Shown here: one piece after another, positions 1 through 7,977 of the stretch
Position numbering within the stretch: position 1 is the first letter of the stretch
How the letters are laid out: each line of letters starts with the position of its first letter
Source of the DNA: Blastococcus sp. CPCC 205250
GTDB lineage: Bacteria; Actinomycetota; Actinomycetes; Mycobacteriales; Geodermatophilaceae
Direction of reading: 5' to 3'
DNA length: 64,000 bases
Assembly: GCF_019799925.1 (NCBI RefSeq)
Contig: NZ_JABGCG010000001.1
Coordinates: forward strand, 1-64,000
The notes under the pieces: generated by a model
What the model saw: the letters and a program-made list of their open reading frames with translations, nothing else
What the model was told of the DNA's origin: nothing
The model's database searches: none
Translations under genes and position numbers: made by a program

Positions 1-663
1 CTGGGCACGCGAGCGCGTGTCGCCGGCGCAGCGGCCCGCCGCCGACATCGACTCCAGCGCCGTGGCGACCTTCTGCCCGCCGACCGCATCGAGGGTGCCG
101 CCGATCGTCCAGCTGCCGTCGGGGTGCTGCACCAGGGTGACCGCCCGCTCCTCGGTCGGGTCGGGCTCCGGTCCGTCGGGATCCAGCTTCGCCAGGTACT
201 CGCCGACCGCGCGCTGTAGGTCCCGGTGGGTGCCGCGGCAGGCCAGCTCGACCAGCGCCGCCTCCACTGAAGCCACGTCGATGCCCTGCGCGGCGGCCAG
301 CTCCAGGTTGGCCGGCTTCGCGATCTGGGCGATCACCTCCACCTGATCGGCGCCGATCTCCCCGGCCGCGAAGGCCGCCTCGGCCGCGGGCAGCTGCTCC
401 AAGGCCCGCCCCATCGCGACCAGGTCCTTGGCCAGCGCACCGGCGAGGCGGGCGTGCCCGCGCAGCCAGGACTGCATCGTCTTCGCCCCGTCGTACTCGC
501 ACGCCGACCGCAGATCGGCCCGCCGGGTGATCCGTGCGGCGTGGGCGGTCAGCCGGTTGACCGCCGTTAGCGTCTCGCGGAGGTGGTCGAGCAGGACGCC
601 GTCGGGAAGGTCGTCCAGGTCCAGGCCCGCGAGCTCGTCCAGTGCCGACTGCAGCTCGCCCAT
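1..663 (-). CDS. DUF222 / HNH endonuclease-type protein (partial, 3' end outside window)
   Basis: The reverse strand is open from ATG at 663 to the window edge (221 codons). It has the alpha-helical DUF222 pattern: a start like MGELQSALDELAGLDLDDLP, a middle with AHAARITRRADLRS and SWLRGHARL, then a WTIGGTLDAVGGQKV segment. DUF222 proteins of actinobacteria usually end in an HNH nuclease domain, which would lie beyond base 1 and cannot be seen here. In mycobacteria these are the 13E12-repeat family, often multicopy and DNA-damage induced. A LexA-like box lies 18 bases upstream of the start. The family call is firm; nuclease activity is inferred. Confidence 0.85.
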   Translation of the reverse strand, partial: MGELQSALDELAGLDLDDLPDGVLLDHLRETLTAVNRLTAHAARITRRADLRSACEYDGAKTMQSWLRGHARLAGALAKDLVAMGRALEQLPAAEAAFAAGEIGADQVEVIAQIAKPANLELAAAQGIDVASVEAALVELACRGTHRDLQRAVGEYLAKLDPDGPEPDPTEERAVTLVQHPDGSWTIGGTLDAVGGQKVATALESMSAAGRCAGDTRSRAQ

Positions 664-680
664 CACGCCTCCCGACTGCT

Positions 681-696
681 TCGAATATGTGTTCGA
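681..696. promoter_or_regulatory. LexA/SOS-type operator
   Basis: TCGAATATGTGTTCGA is a near-perfect palindrome that differs at one position from the actinobacterial LexA consensus TCGAAC-N4-GTTCGA. It is centred about 25 bases upstream of the DUF222 start at 663, the right place for repression of that gene. LexA control is inferred from the sequence match and from the known damage induction of mycobacterial 13E12/DUF222 genes. Confidence 0.65.
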
Positions 697-940
697 TTCT
701 AGCGGTCCTGGAGCCGACGGGCGAACCGAATCCCCAGGTCAGGGCGCTGTCCACATGTCCCGTGAACGCGTTGACAGGAGGTGGGCAGGACGTCCCGGTC
801 GGGCCGTGCGCACGTCGCCCGGGGCGGCGCACCGTGACGACTCCGTCCACGGCGGCCCCTCGGCCAGGATGGCGGCGATCCACCGCAGCGACCGCCACCG
901 CACCGCCCGCCACGCACCGGCAGAGGGACTGGACGAGGAC

Positions 941-1450
941 ATGGAAGCGCAGACCACGGCCGTCGAACCGCTCACGCTGGACCGCGCCGAGGCGCTGCTC
1001 GAGGGGGCCGACGCCTTCACCCGGAGATACGGCTACCGGGTGGCCGACGGGTACCTCGAGTTCCCCGAGGCGCTGCCCGCGACGGTGCAGGCGCTCCACG
1101 ACGGCGCGGACCCCGAGTGGTCCAGCTACCTGGTCATCGACCCCACGACGGCCACGGTCGTCGGCCTCGGCGGCTTCACCGGCCCGCCGACCGACGGAGC
1201 AGTCGAGATCGGCTACAGCATCGCTCCGGCCCACCGCGGACGCGGCCACGCCACCGAGGCCGCCCGCCGCTGGATCGACATCGCCACCGCACGCGGCGTG
1301 ACGCTGGTGTGCGCCCACACCCTGGCCGGGGAGAACGCCTCGACAGCCGTCCTGCGGCGACTGGGCTTCCGGCGCACCGCCGAGCTCCCCGACCCCGAGG
1401 CCGGCGCCGTCTGGCGGTGGGAGCTGACGCGCGACACGGCTCCCGGCTAG
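941..1450 (+). CDS. GNAT family N-acetyltransferase
   Basis: A 169-residue protein of GCN5-related acetyltransferase type. The acetyl-CoA-binding motif A is visible as SIAPAHRGRGHATEAARRW in the second half, followed by ENASTAVLRRLGF, the usual motif B with a late Phe. The reading frame stays open far upstream (to 428), but only the part from ATG 941 has family character, so that start is preferred. Substrate unknown. Its stop TAG lies inside the palindrome CTAG, which also holds the stop of the convergent cobD. The 277 bases upstream hold only the LexA box and no other gene. Confidence 0.8.
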   Translation: MEAQTTAVEPLTLDRAEALLEGADAFTRRYGYRVADGYLEFPEALPATVQALHDGADPEWSSYLVIDPTTATVVGLGGFTGPPTDGAVEIGYSIAPAHRGRGHATEAARRWIDIATARGVTLVCAHTLAGENASTAVLRRLGFRRTAELPDPEAGAVWRWELTRDTAPG

Positions 1451-2436
1451 CGCCCGGGTGCGCCGGGTCGGTCGACCGACCCGCCCTCCCGCCGGAGCCG
1501 GGCCAGCACCGCGAGGCCGACCGCGGTGAGCCAGACCCCGCGCGACAGGCGCACCGCCCGCGGGACGTCGGCGGCCAGCGGCGGCCGCCCGTCGCCGAGC
1601 GTCGGCCGCACCTCCACCCGGCTGCCGTAGACGTTCCGGCCGCCCAGCCGCAGGCCCAGCGCGCCGGCGAGGGAGGCCTCGCAACGCCCGGAGTTGGGGC
1701 TGGGATGGGCGGCGCCGTCCCGCAGCCACGTCCGCAGCGCCCCGGACGCCGACCCGCCGGTCCACGGGGCCGCGGCCACCGTGAGCGCCGCCGTCAGCCG
1801 TGCGGGCAGCCAGTTGGCGACGTCGTCCGCGCGGGCCGACGCCCAGCCGAACCGCGCGTACCTCGGCGAGCGGTGGCCCACCATCGCGTCGAGCGTGTTG
1901 ACCGCCCGGTAGGCGGCCAGCCCCGGGAGCCCGGCCACGGCGCCCCAGAACAGCGGTGCCACCGCGGCGTCGGAGGTGTTCTCGGCGACCGACTCGACGG
2001 TCGCCCGCGCCAGCTCGCCGGCGTCGAGCCCCGCGGGGTCGCGGCCGGCCAGGGAGGGCAGCCGCTCCCGCGCGGCCGGCAGGTCGCCGGCGACCAGCGG
2101 GACGTACACGTCGCGGGCGGCGCGGCCCAGCGACGTCCCGCCCAGCACGGCCCACGTCACGGCGGCGGTGACCAGCACCCGGGCGGCCGGGCGTCCGCGG
2201 GTGACCCGGTCCAGGCCCGCCCCCAGCGCGCCGGTGCCGCCGACGAGGACCGCGGCGTACCCGGTGCCGGCCACCCGGGAGTCGCGCCAGGTACGGCGCT
2301 CCAGTGCGGCGGCCACGGTCCCGAAGCCGGCCACCGGGTGCAGGCGGCGGGGGTCGCCCAGCAGCACGTCCGCCGCCGCGCCGAGCGCCAGGCCGGCCGC
2401 CGTCGCCAGGTCCCGGTCGGCGCGCACGCCGCCCAT
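1447..2436 (-). CDS. cobD: Adenosylcobinamide-phosphate synthase CobD/CbiB
   Basis: Integral membrane enzyme that joins the aminopropanol (phosphate) arm to adenosylcobyric acid. The 329-residue protein shows the CbiB hallmarks ADVLLGDPRRLHPVAGFG near the N-terminus, SVAENTSDAAVAPLFWG in the middle, and RAVNTLDAMVGHRSPRYARFGWASAR followed by DDVANWLPARLTA, with hydrophobic helices between them. ATG 2436 is chosen; an in-frame ATG at 2469 would overlap the divergent def start. Other B12 genes follow downstream of def on the opposite strand. The cobD name follows the aerobic-pathway convention; cbiB is the same family. Confidence 0.93.
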   Translation of the reverse strand: MGGVRADRDLATAAGLALGAAADVLLGDPRRLHPVAGFGTVAAALERRTWRDSRVAGTGYAAVLVGGTGALGAGLDRVTRGRPAARVLVTAAVTWAVLGGTSLGRAARDVYVPLVAGDLPAARERLPSLAGRDPAGLDAGELARATVESVAENTSDAAVAPLFWGAVAGLPGLAAYRAVNTLDAMVGHRSPRYARFGWASARADDVANWLPARLTAALTVAAAPWTGGSASGALRTWLRDGAAHPSPNSGRCEASLAGALGLRLGGRNVYGSRVEVRPTLGDGRPPLAADVPRAVRLSRGVWLTAVGLAVLARLRREGGSVDRPGAPGR

Positions 2437-2467
2437 CGTGCCAACCGCCGTCCCTAGGATCGCCGGC

Positions 2468-3016
2468 ATGCGTCTGCCCGGCCGTTACGACGGCGTCGCC
2501 CGGCCGATCGTCACCTACGGCAGCAACCCGGTGCTGCACCGGCCGTGCGCGCCGGTGACCGAGTTCGGCCGTGACCTGCGCCGCCTGGTCCTCGACATGT
2601 TCGCCAGCATGGAGGCCGCCGACGGCGTGGGCCTGGCGGCCAACCAGATCGGCGTCGACGCCCGGGTCTTCGTCATCGACTGCCCCGACGCCGCCGGCGA
2701 GGACGTCGTCGGCTACGTGGTGAACCCGGTGCTGACGATCCTCGAGCCGACGGGGGACGAGCCCGCCGAGGAGGTCACCGAGGAGGGCTGCCTCTCCGTC
2801 CCCGGGCCCTACGCCGAGCTCGCCCGGGCCTTCCGGGCGCGGGTGGACGGCGTGGACGCCGACGGCGCTCCCGTCGGCATCGAGGCGACCGGGATGGCGG
2901 CCCGCTGTCTGCAGCACGAGGTCGACCACCTCGACGGCACGGTCTACGTCGACCGCCTGCCGGAGGAGCTGCGCGAGCGGCTGCTGGCCGAGTCGCGCCA
3001 GGGGGGGCAGCGGTGA
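2468..3016 (+). CDS. def: Peptide deformylase
   Basis: Removes the N-formyl group from new proteins using a bound metal (Fe2+ or similar). All three family motifs are present in the 182-residue product: GVGLAANQ (residues 53-60), EGCLS (106-110, metal-binding Cys108) and HEVDH (150-154, two metal-binding His and the catalytic Glu151). A TAGGAT box ends about nine bases before ATG 2468, suggesting a leaderless transcript. The stop overlaps the cobL start by four bases (GTGA), so def and cobL are probably translationally coupled although their functions are unrelated. Confidence 0.96.
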   Translation: MRLPGRYDGVARPIVTYGSNPVLHRPCAPVTEFGRDLRRLVLDMFASMEAADGVGLAANQIGVDARVFVIDCPDAAGEDVVGYVVNPVLTILEPTGDEPAEEVTEEGCLSVPGPYAELARAFRARVDGVDADGAPVGIEATGMAARCLQHEVDHLDGTVYVDRLPEELRERLLAESRQGGQR

Positions 3017-4233
3017 CCGAGGTGCAGGCCGCCCCGCCGATCGTCGTCGTGGGCGTCGGGGCCGACGGCTGGGACGGGCTCGCGCCGACCTCCCGGGCGG
3101 AGGTGGAGCGGGCCGAGGTGCTCCTCGGCAGCCGGCGGCAGCTGGACCTCGTGCCCGAGACGGTGACCGCGGAGCGGGTGCCCTGGCCCTCGCCGCTGAC
3201 CGAGGCGCTGCCCGGCCTGGTCGAGGAGCACAGCGGGCGGGCCCTGGTCGTGCTCGCCAGCGGCGACCCGATGCTGTCCGGGATCGGCACGACCCTCACC
3301 CGGCTGCTGGGTGCCGAGCGCATCCGGGTGCTGCCGGCGCCGTCCTCGGTGTCCCTGGCCTGCGCGCGGCTGGGCTGGGCGGTCGAGGACACCTGCGTGG
3401 TCAGCCTCGTCGGCCGGCCGGTCGAGCTGCTGCACCCGCACGTCCAGCCCGGCGCCCGGCTCCTGGTGCTCGGCTCCGACGGCGGCACCCCGGCGGAGGT
3501 CGCGCGGCTGCTGTCCGACCGCGGGTACGGGCAGAGCCTGGTGACCGTGCTCGCCGGACTGGGCGGCCCCGAGGAGAGCGTGCAGACCGGCACGGCGGCC
3601 ACCTGGTCGCAGCCGGCGCCCGCGCTCGTGGTCACCGCCGTCGAGTGCCGCGCCGAGCGCGGCACCATGCCGCTGCCGACCACACCCGGCCTGCCCGACG
3701 CCGCCTACGAGTCCGACGGGCAGCTCACCAAGTCCGAGGTCCGGGCGGTCACGCTGTCCCGGCTGGCCGCGCTGCCCGGCCAGCTGCTGTGGGACGTCGG
3801 GGCCGGGTCGGGCTCGATCGGCATCGAGTGGATGCGCGCGCACCCCAGCTGCCGCGCGGTCGCGGTGGAGGCCGACGAGGAGCGGGCCGCCCGCATCGCC
3901 CGCAACGCCGCGCGCCTGGGGGTGCCCTACCTGCGCGTGGTCCACGGCCACGCCCCCGAGGTGCTGGGCCGGCTCGGCTCCCCGGACGCGGTCTTCGTGG
4001 GCGGCGGGCTCACCACCCCGCTGGTGCTGGAGGCCTGCTGGGACGCGCTGCCCGCCGGCGGCCGGCTGGTGGCCAACGCGGTGACCGTGGAGAGCGAGGC
4101 GGTGCTCGCGACCTGGCACGCCCGCGTCGGCGGCGAGCTGGTGCGCGTGGCGGTGCAGCGCGCCGAGCCGGTCGGCTCCTTCACCGGCTGGAAGGCCGCC
4201 ATGCCGGTCACCATCTGGAGCGTGACCCGCTGA
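3013..4233 (+). CDS. cobL: Precorrin-6Y C5,15-methyltransferase (decarboxylating), CbiE-CbiT fusion
   Basis: Bifunctional enzyme that methylates C-5 and C-15 of the corrin ring and decarboxylates the acetate side chain of precorrin-6B. The first ~200 residues are a tetrapyrrole methylase domain (IVVVGVGADGWDGL start, LVVLASGDPMLSGIG loop). The second half is a Rossmann-type CbiT methylase with LLWDVGAGSGSIGIEWM as SAM-binding motif I and DAVFVGGGL later. The GTG start overlaps the def stop, and the stop TGA overlaps the proposed CTG start of cobM. Its 406 residues are normal for the fused form. Confidence 0.95.
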   Translation: MTEVQAAPPIVVVGVGADGWDGLAPTSRAEVERAEVLLGSRRQLDLVPETVTAERVPWPSPLTEALPGLVEEHSGRALVVLASGDPMLSGIGTTLTRLLGAERIRVLPAPSSVSLACARLGWAVEDTCVVSLVGRPVELLHPHVQPGARLLVLGSDGGTPAEVARLLSDRGYGQSLVTVLAGLGGPEESVQTGTAATWSQPAPALVVTAVECRAERGTMPLPTTPGLPDAAYESDGQLTKSEVRAVTLSRLAALPGQLLWDVGAGSGSIGIEWMRAHPSCRAVAVEADEERAARIARNAARLGVPYLRVVHGHAPEVLGRLGSPDAVFVGGGLTTPLVLEACWDALPAGGRLVANAVTVESEAVLATWHARVGGELVRVAVQRAEPVGSFTGWKAAMPVTIWSVTR

Positions 4234-4973
4234 CCGTCCACTTCATCGGCGCGGGCCCGGGCGCCGCCGACCTCGTCACCCTGCGCGCGGCCCGGCTCAT
4301 CGCCTCCTGCCCGGTCTGCCTCTACGCCGGTGCGCTCGTGCCACGGGAGCTGCTGGACACCGCGCCGGAGGGTGCGCGGCTGGTCGACACCGCCGACCTG
4401 GACCTGGACCGGATCACCGCCGAGCTGGTGGCCGCCCACGAGGCCGGCCTGGACGTCGCCCGCCTGCACTCCGGGGACCCGTCGGTCTACAGCGCGATGG
4501 CCGAGCAGATGCGCCGGCTCGACGCCGCGGGCGTGCCCTACGAGGTGGTGCCCGGGGTGCCGTCGTTCGCCGCGGCCGCCGCGGCGCTCAAGCGGGAGCT
4601 GACCGTGCCCGGGGTGGCGCAGACCGTCGTCCTCACCCGGACCTCGGCCCGCTCCACGCCCATGCCGCCGGGGGAGACGCTGGCCGCCTACGCGGCGACG
4701 GGAGCGACGCTCGTGCTGCACCTGGCGGTGCAGCGGCTCGACGAGCTCGCCCCCGAGCTCGCGGAGCACTACGGCGCCGACTGCCCCGCCGCCGTCGTCG
4801 CCCACGCCAGCCGGGACGACGAGGTGGTGCTGCGCGGCACGCTCGCCGACATCGCGGAGCAGGTGGCGCGGGCGGGCATCCGGCGGACGGCGATCGTGGT
4901 CGTCGGCCGCGCGCTGACCGCCGGGCAGTTCCCCGACAGCCACCTCTACTCGACGGCGCGCTCCCGCTCGTGA
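4230..4973 (+). CDS. cobM: Precorrin-4 C11-methyltransferase
   Basis: Tetrapyrrole methylase that methylates C-11 of precorrin-4. The 247-residue product begins TVHFIGAGPGAADLVTLRAA after its start and contains VARLHSGDPSVYSAMAEQM and YEVVPGVPSFAAAAAAL, typical of CobM. No ATG, GTG or TTG fits the family N-terminus. The in-frame CTG at 4230 forms a CTGA overlap with the cobL stop, just like the GTGA couplings next to it, so a rare CTG start is proposed. The last 28 bases overlap the 3' end of the convergent cbiD. Confidence 0.9.
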   Translation: MTVHFIGAGPGAADLVTLRAARLIASCPVCLYAGALVPRELLDTAPEGARLVDTADLDLDRITAELVAAHEAGLDVARLHSGDPSVYSAMAEQMRRLDAAGVPYEVVPGVPSFAAAAAALKRELTVPGVAQTVVLTRTSARSTPMPPGETLAAYAATGATLVLHLAVQRLDELAPELAEHYGADCPAAVVAHASRDDEVVLRGTLADIAEQVARAGIRRTAIVVVGRALTAGQFPDSHLYSTARSRS

Positions 4974-6055
4974 CCGGCCCGGCCGACGACCGTCCCCGCC
5001 CGGTCGATGACCACGACGTCGACCTCGACCGGGGCGCCGCGCAGCACGCCGAGCGCGGTTCGCCGGGCACCGGCGGCCACCAGGTCCCCGAGCGGGAGAC
5101 CGGCCGCCTGGCACTGCTGGAGCGCGTCGAGCGCCGTGTTCGCCCCGCGCACGCCCCCGACGAGCTCCGGTGCGCCACCGGCGTCGCGCACCAGGCCCGC
5201 CAGCGCGTCGAACGACACCTGCGAGCGGCCCGAGTGCAGGTCCAGGTGCCCCTCGGCGAGCTTGGCGAGCTTGCCGATGCCGCCGGCCACGGTCAGCCGC
5301 GGCACCGGGTGGCGGCGCAGGTACTTGAGCACCGCGCCGGCGAAGTCGCCCATGTCGAGCAGCGCGTCCTCGGGGAGGTCGTACAACTCCTGCGCCACCC
5401 GCTCGCTGGTCGAGCCGGTGCAGCCGGCCACGTGGGTGCGCCCGGCCGCACGGGCGACGTCGATGCCGCGGCGGATCGAGTCGATCCACGACGAGCACGA
5501 GTAGGGGACGACCACGCCCGTCGTCCCGAGGATCGACAGTCCGCCGAGGATGCCCAGCCGCGGGTTCCAGGTCCTGCGGGCCAGTTCCTCGCCGCCGGCC
5601 ACCGACACCTCGACCACCACGTCGCCGGTGCCGCCGTGGCGGGCGGCCACGGCGGCCACGTGCGCGGACATGAACTGCCGTGGCATCGGGTTGATCGCCG
5701 GCTCGCCGACGGCGAGCGGCAGCCCGGGCTTGGTCACCGTGCCGACGCCCTCGCCCGCGCGGAAGACGACGCCGGTGCCCGGCTCGCCCAGCAGCACCCG
5801 CGCGGAGACCAGCGCACCGTGGGTGACGTCGGGGTCGTCGCCGGCGTCCTTGACGATGCCGACGGTCGCCTCGGTCCCGGGCACCAGCGCCTCGCGGGCC
5901 AGGGCGAACGAGGGGTGCCTGTCGTTCGGCAGGTCGATCGTCACCGGGTCGGGGAAGTCGCCGGTGAGCAGGGCGGTGTAGGCCGCGGCGGTGGCCGCGG
6001 TCGCGCAGGCGCCCGTCGTCCAGCCGTGCCGCAGCCCGCCGCCCTCCCCGCTCAC
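4946..6055 (-). CDS. cbiD: Cobalt-precorrin-5B (C1)-methyltransferase CbiD
   Basis: Methylates C-1 of the corrin ring during ring contraction/deacylation. The 369-residue protein starts LRHGWTTGACATAATAAAY, the CbiD signature, and carries GILGGLSILGTTGVV, SIRRGIDVARAAG and TVAGGIGKLAKLA. GTG 6055 is chosen because a CATATT -10-like box (6062-6067) lies six bases before it; GTG 6070 would sit on that box. CbiD belongs to the anaerobic route, while cobG and cobN in this window belong to the aerobic one. It may replace CobF here, as seen in other actinobacteria. Confidence 0.93.
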   Translation of the reverse strand: MSGEGGGLRHGWTTGACATAATAAAYTALLTGDFPDPVTIDLPNDRHPSFALAREALVPGTEATVGIVKDAGDDPDVTHGALVSARVLLGEPGTGVVFRAGEGVGTVTKPGLPLAVGEPAINPMPRQFMSAHVAAVAARHGGTGDVVVEVSVAGGEELARRTWNPRLGILGGLSILGTTGVVVPYSCSSWIDSIRRGIDVARAAGRTHVAGCTGSTSERVAQELYDLPEDALLDMGDFAGAVLKYLRRHPVPRLTVAGGIGKLAKLAEGHLDLHSGRSQVSFDALAGLVRDAGGAPELVGGVRGANTALDALQQCQAAGLPLGDLVAAGARRTALGVLRGAPVEVDVVVIDRAGTVVGRAGHERERAVE

Positions 6056-6081
6056 GGCACCAATATGCACGGGGCCCGCCC

Positions 6082-6825
6082 GTGACCTGCCGCGTGCTCG
6101 TGCTCGGCGGCACCGGCGAGGCGCGCCGGCTGGCCACCGCGCTGGTGGAGCGGGGCGACGACGTGCTCAGCTCCCTGGCCGGGCGGGTGGCCGACCCGGT
6201 GCTGCCGCCGGGGCGAGTGCGGGTAGGCGGTTTCGGCGGTGTCGAGGGGCTGGCGCAGGCGCTGGCGGAGGTCGACGCCGTCATCGACGCCACCCACCCG
6301 TTCGCAGCGGCCATGACGGCGAACGCCGCGGCCGCCTGCGCGGCCACCGGCACCCCGCTGCTGCGGCTGCAGCGCCCCGGTTGGACGGCGGAGCCGGGCG
6401 ACGACTGGCGCTGGGTGGGCGACCTCGCCGAGGCGGCGGCAGCCGTGGCCGGCGCCGGCTCGGTGTTCGTCACCACGGGCCGCAAGGACCTCGCCGCCTT
6501 CGCGGGTCTGACCGGCGCGGTGCTGGTCCGCTCGGTCGACCCGCCCGAGCCGCCGCTGCCCGCCCGGTGCACCGTCGTGCTGGCCCGCGGCCCCTTCACG
6601 GTCGAGGAGGAGACGGCGCTCATGCGCGAGCACGGCGTCGAGGTGCTGGTCACCAAGGACAGCGGCGGCGGGATGACGGCCGCCAAGCTCACCGCGGCCC
6701 GCGAGCTCGGCGTCCCGGTGGTGCTGGTCCGCCGCCCGCCGCCCCCGCCGGGGGTCCCGGTGGCCGCGACGGTCGAGAAAGCGCTGGACTGGCTGGCGGA
6801 TACTCGACAGACGTGGAACCACTGA
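6082..6825 (+). CDS. cobK: Precorrin-6A reductase
   Basis: NAD(P)H-dependent reductase that converts precorrin-6A to precorrin-6B. The 247-residue product opens with VLVLGGTGEARRLA, a Rossmann nucleotide loop, and has VDAVIDATHPFAAAMTANAA, the family signature, then VFVTTGRKDLAAFAG and LVTKDSGGGMTAAKL. The GTG start lies 26 bases from the divergent cbiD start; the only AT-rich patch between them (CAATATG) may serve both promoters. Its 3' end overlaps the next gene by 13 bases. Confidence 0.94.
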   Translation: MTCRVLVLGGTGEARRLATALVERGDDVLSSLAGRVADPVLPPGRVRVGGFGGVEGLAQALAEVDAVIDATHPFAAAMTANAAAACAATGTPLLRLQRPGWTAEPGDDWRWVGDLAEAAAAVAGAGSVFVTTGRKDLAAFAGLTGAVLVRSVDPPEPPLPARCTVVLARGPFTVEEETALMREHGVEVLVTKDSGGGMTAAKLTAARELGVPVVLVRRPPPPPGVPVAATVEKALDWLADTRQTWNH

Positions 6826-7307
6826 CCGAGCCCCAGATCCGCCGGTCCTTCGTCAACTGCTCCAAGGGCGAGGCCAACTCGGTCACCCTGCCCCGCGACC
6901 TCGACCAGCTGCCGTGGGAGGACCTGGAACTGCTCGGCTGGCGCGACGCGAAGGCGCCGCTGCGCGGCTACCTCGTCGTCCCCGGCGACGGCCGGCCGGT
7001 GGGCCTCTCGCTCCGGGCCGCCGACACGAGGATGTCCAGCCGGACGGCGGCCATGTGCCTGCTCTGCCAGACCGCGCAGACCGGCGACGCGATCTCGCTC
7101 TTCACCGCCCGCCGCACCGGCGAGGCCGGCCGCAACGGCAACACCGTGGGCACCTACATCTGCGCCGACCTCGGCTGCGCGCAGCGGGTGCGCACCGACA
7201 TCCCGGAGTGGCTGCGGGAGCGGGACCCGGACGAGGTGGTGGCCGAGCGGAGCGCGGACCTGCGCCGGCGGGTGCAGGGCTTCCTCGAGTCGGTGCTGCA
7301 GCGCTGA
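6813..7307 (+). CDS. FBP-domain protein with C-terminal treble-clef zinc finger (EF-G-binding, FusB-like)
   Basis: A 164-residue protein of the FBP family. Zinc ligands are visible as Cys82-x2-Cys85 (MCLLC) and Cys117-x4-Cys122 (ICADLGC), the treble-clef finger that in FusB-type proteins binds elongation factor G. The N-terminal half (EPLTEPQIRRSFVNCSKGEA) is the helical FBP part. GTG 6813 is chosen because the family match starts there; it overlaps cobK by 13 bases, so the two are probably coupled. A role in rescuing EF-G/ribosomes is inferred from the family, with no direct evidence of drug resistance. Confidence 0.8.
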   Translation: MEPLTEPQIRRSFVNCSKGEANSVTLPRDLDQLPWEDLELLGWRDAKAPLRGYLVVPGDGRPVGLSLRAADTRMSSRTAAMCLLCQTAQTGDAISLFTARRTGEAGRNGNTVGTYICADLGCAQRVRTDIPEWLRERDPDEVVAERSADLRRRVQGFLESVLQR

Positions 7308-7315
7308 ACGGGCGG

Positions 7316-7948
7316 TTGGTGCTGTTCGACCTCGACGGCACGCTGGTCGACTCGACCCCCGGCATCTGGGCCTCGGTCCGGGTCGCGGCGGCCGAGCTCG
7401 GCCTGCCGGAGCCGACGGCGCGTCAGCTGCGCGACATGGTCGGTCCACCGCTGCAGGACGGCTTCGCGCTCGTCCTCGGCGTCCCGGCCGACGACGTCCC
7501 GCGTGCGGTGGCCGCCTACCGGGCGCACTACTCGGCCGGGGCGCTGCTCGACGTCACGGTGTACGACGGCGTCCCGGAGCTGCTGGGCTCGTTGCGCGGC
7601 GCGGGGGCGGTGCTCGCCGTCGCCACCAGCAAGCCGGAGCCCTTCGCGGTGCGGGTGCTGGCGCACACGGGGCTGGACCGGTTCTTCGCCTCCGTGCACG
7701 GCGCCACCCTCGACGGCGCCGTCCGGCACAAGGAGCAGGTGGTCGCCGCGGCGCTCGCGGCCCGTCCGGAGGGGCACTCCCCGGTGCTGGTCGGCGACCG
7801 CGAGCACGACGTCCTGGGGGCGGCGGCACACGGGCTGCCGTGCATCGGCGCCGGCTGGGGACCCGCCCCGGAGGAACTGCGCGCGGCCGGCGCCGCGGCG
7901 GTCGCGGGGACGCCCGCCGAGGTCACGGGGCTGCTCGCCGACGTGTGA
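7316..7948 (+). CDS. HAD-superfamily phosphatase (phosphoglycolate phosphatase/Gph-like)
   Basis: Haloacid-dehalogenase hydrolase of about 210 residues. Motif I is LVLFDLDGTLVDSTPG (nucleophile and acid Asp), motif II VLAVATSKPE, and motifs III/IV fall around RHKEQVV and VLVGDREHDVLGAAAHG. A helical cap lies between motifs I and II, as in subfamily IA. The start is uncertain: TTG 7316 is listed; GTG 7319 or CTG 7304 (a CTGA overlap with the upstream stop, as proposed for cobM) are possible. Substrate unknown. Confidence 0.82.
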   Translation: MVLFDLDGTLVDSTPGIWASVRVAAAELGLPEPTARQLRDMVGPPLQDGFALVLGVPADDVPRAVAAYRAHYSAGALLDVTVYDGVPELLGSLRGAGAVLAVATSKPEPFAVRVLAHTGLDRFFASVHGATLDGAVRHKEQVVAAALAARPEGHSPVLVGDREHDVLGAAAHGLPCIGAGWGPAPEELRAAGAAAVAGTPAEVTGLLADV

Positions 7949-7977
7949 CGGGCAACCGGGCCGGGCACGAGGCAACC

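Noticed and set aside
3927..7448. 1173-codon open frame on the minus strand across cobL, cobM, cbiD and cobK
   Set aside because: Its translation is low-complexity Arg/Ala/Gly sequence with no domains. It is antisense or out-of-frame shadow of recognised genes, as expected at this GC content.
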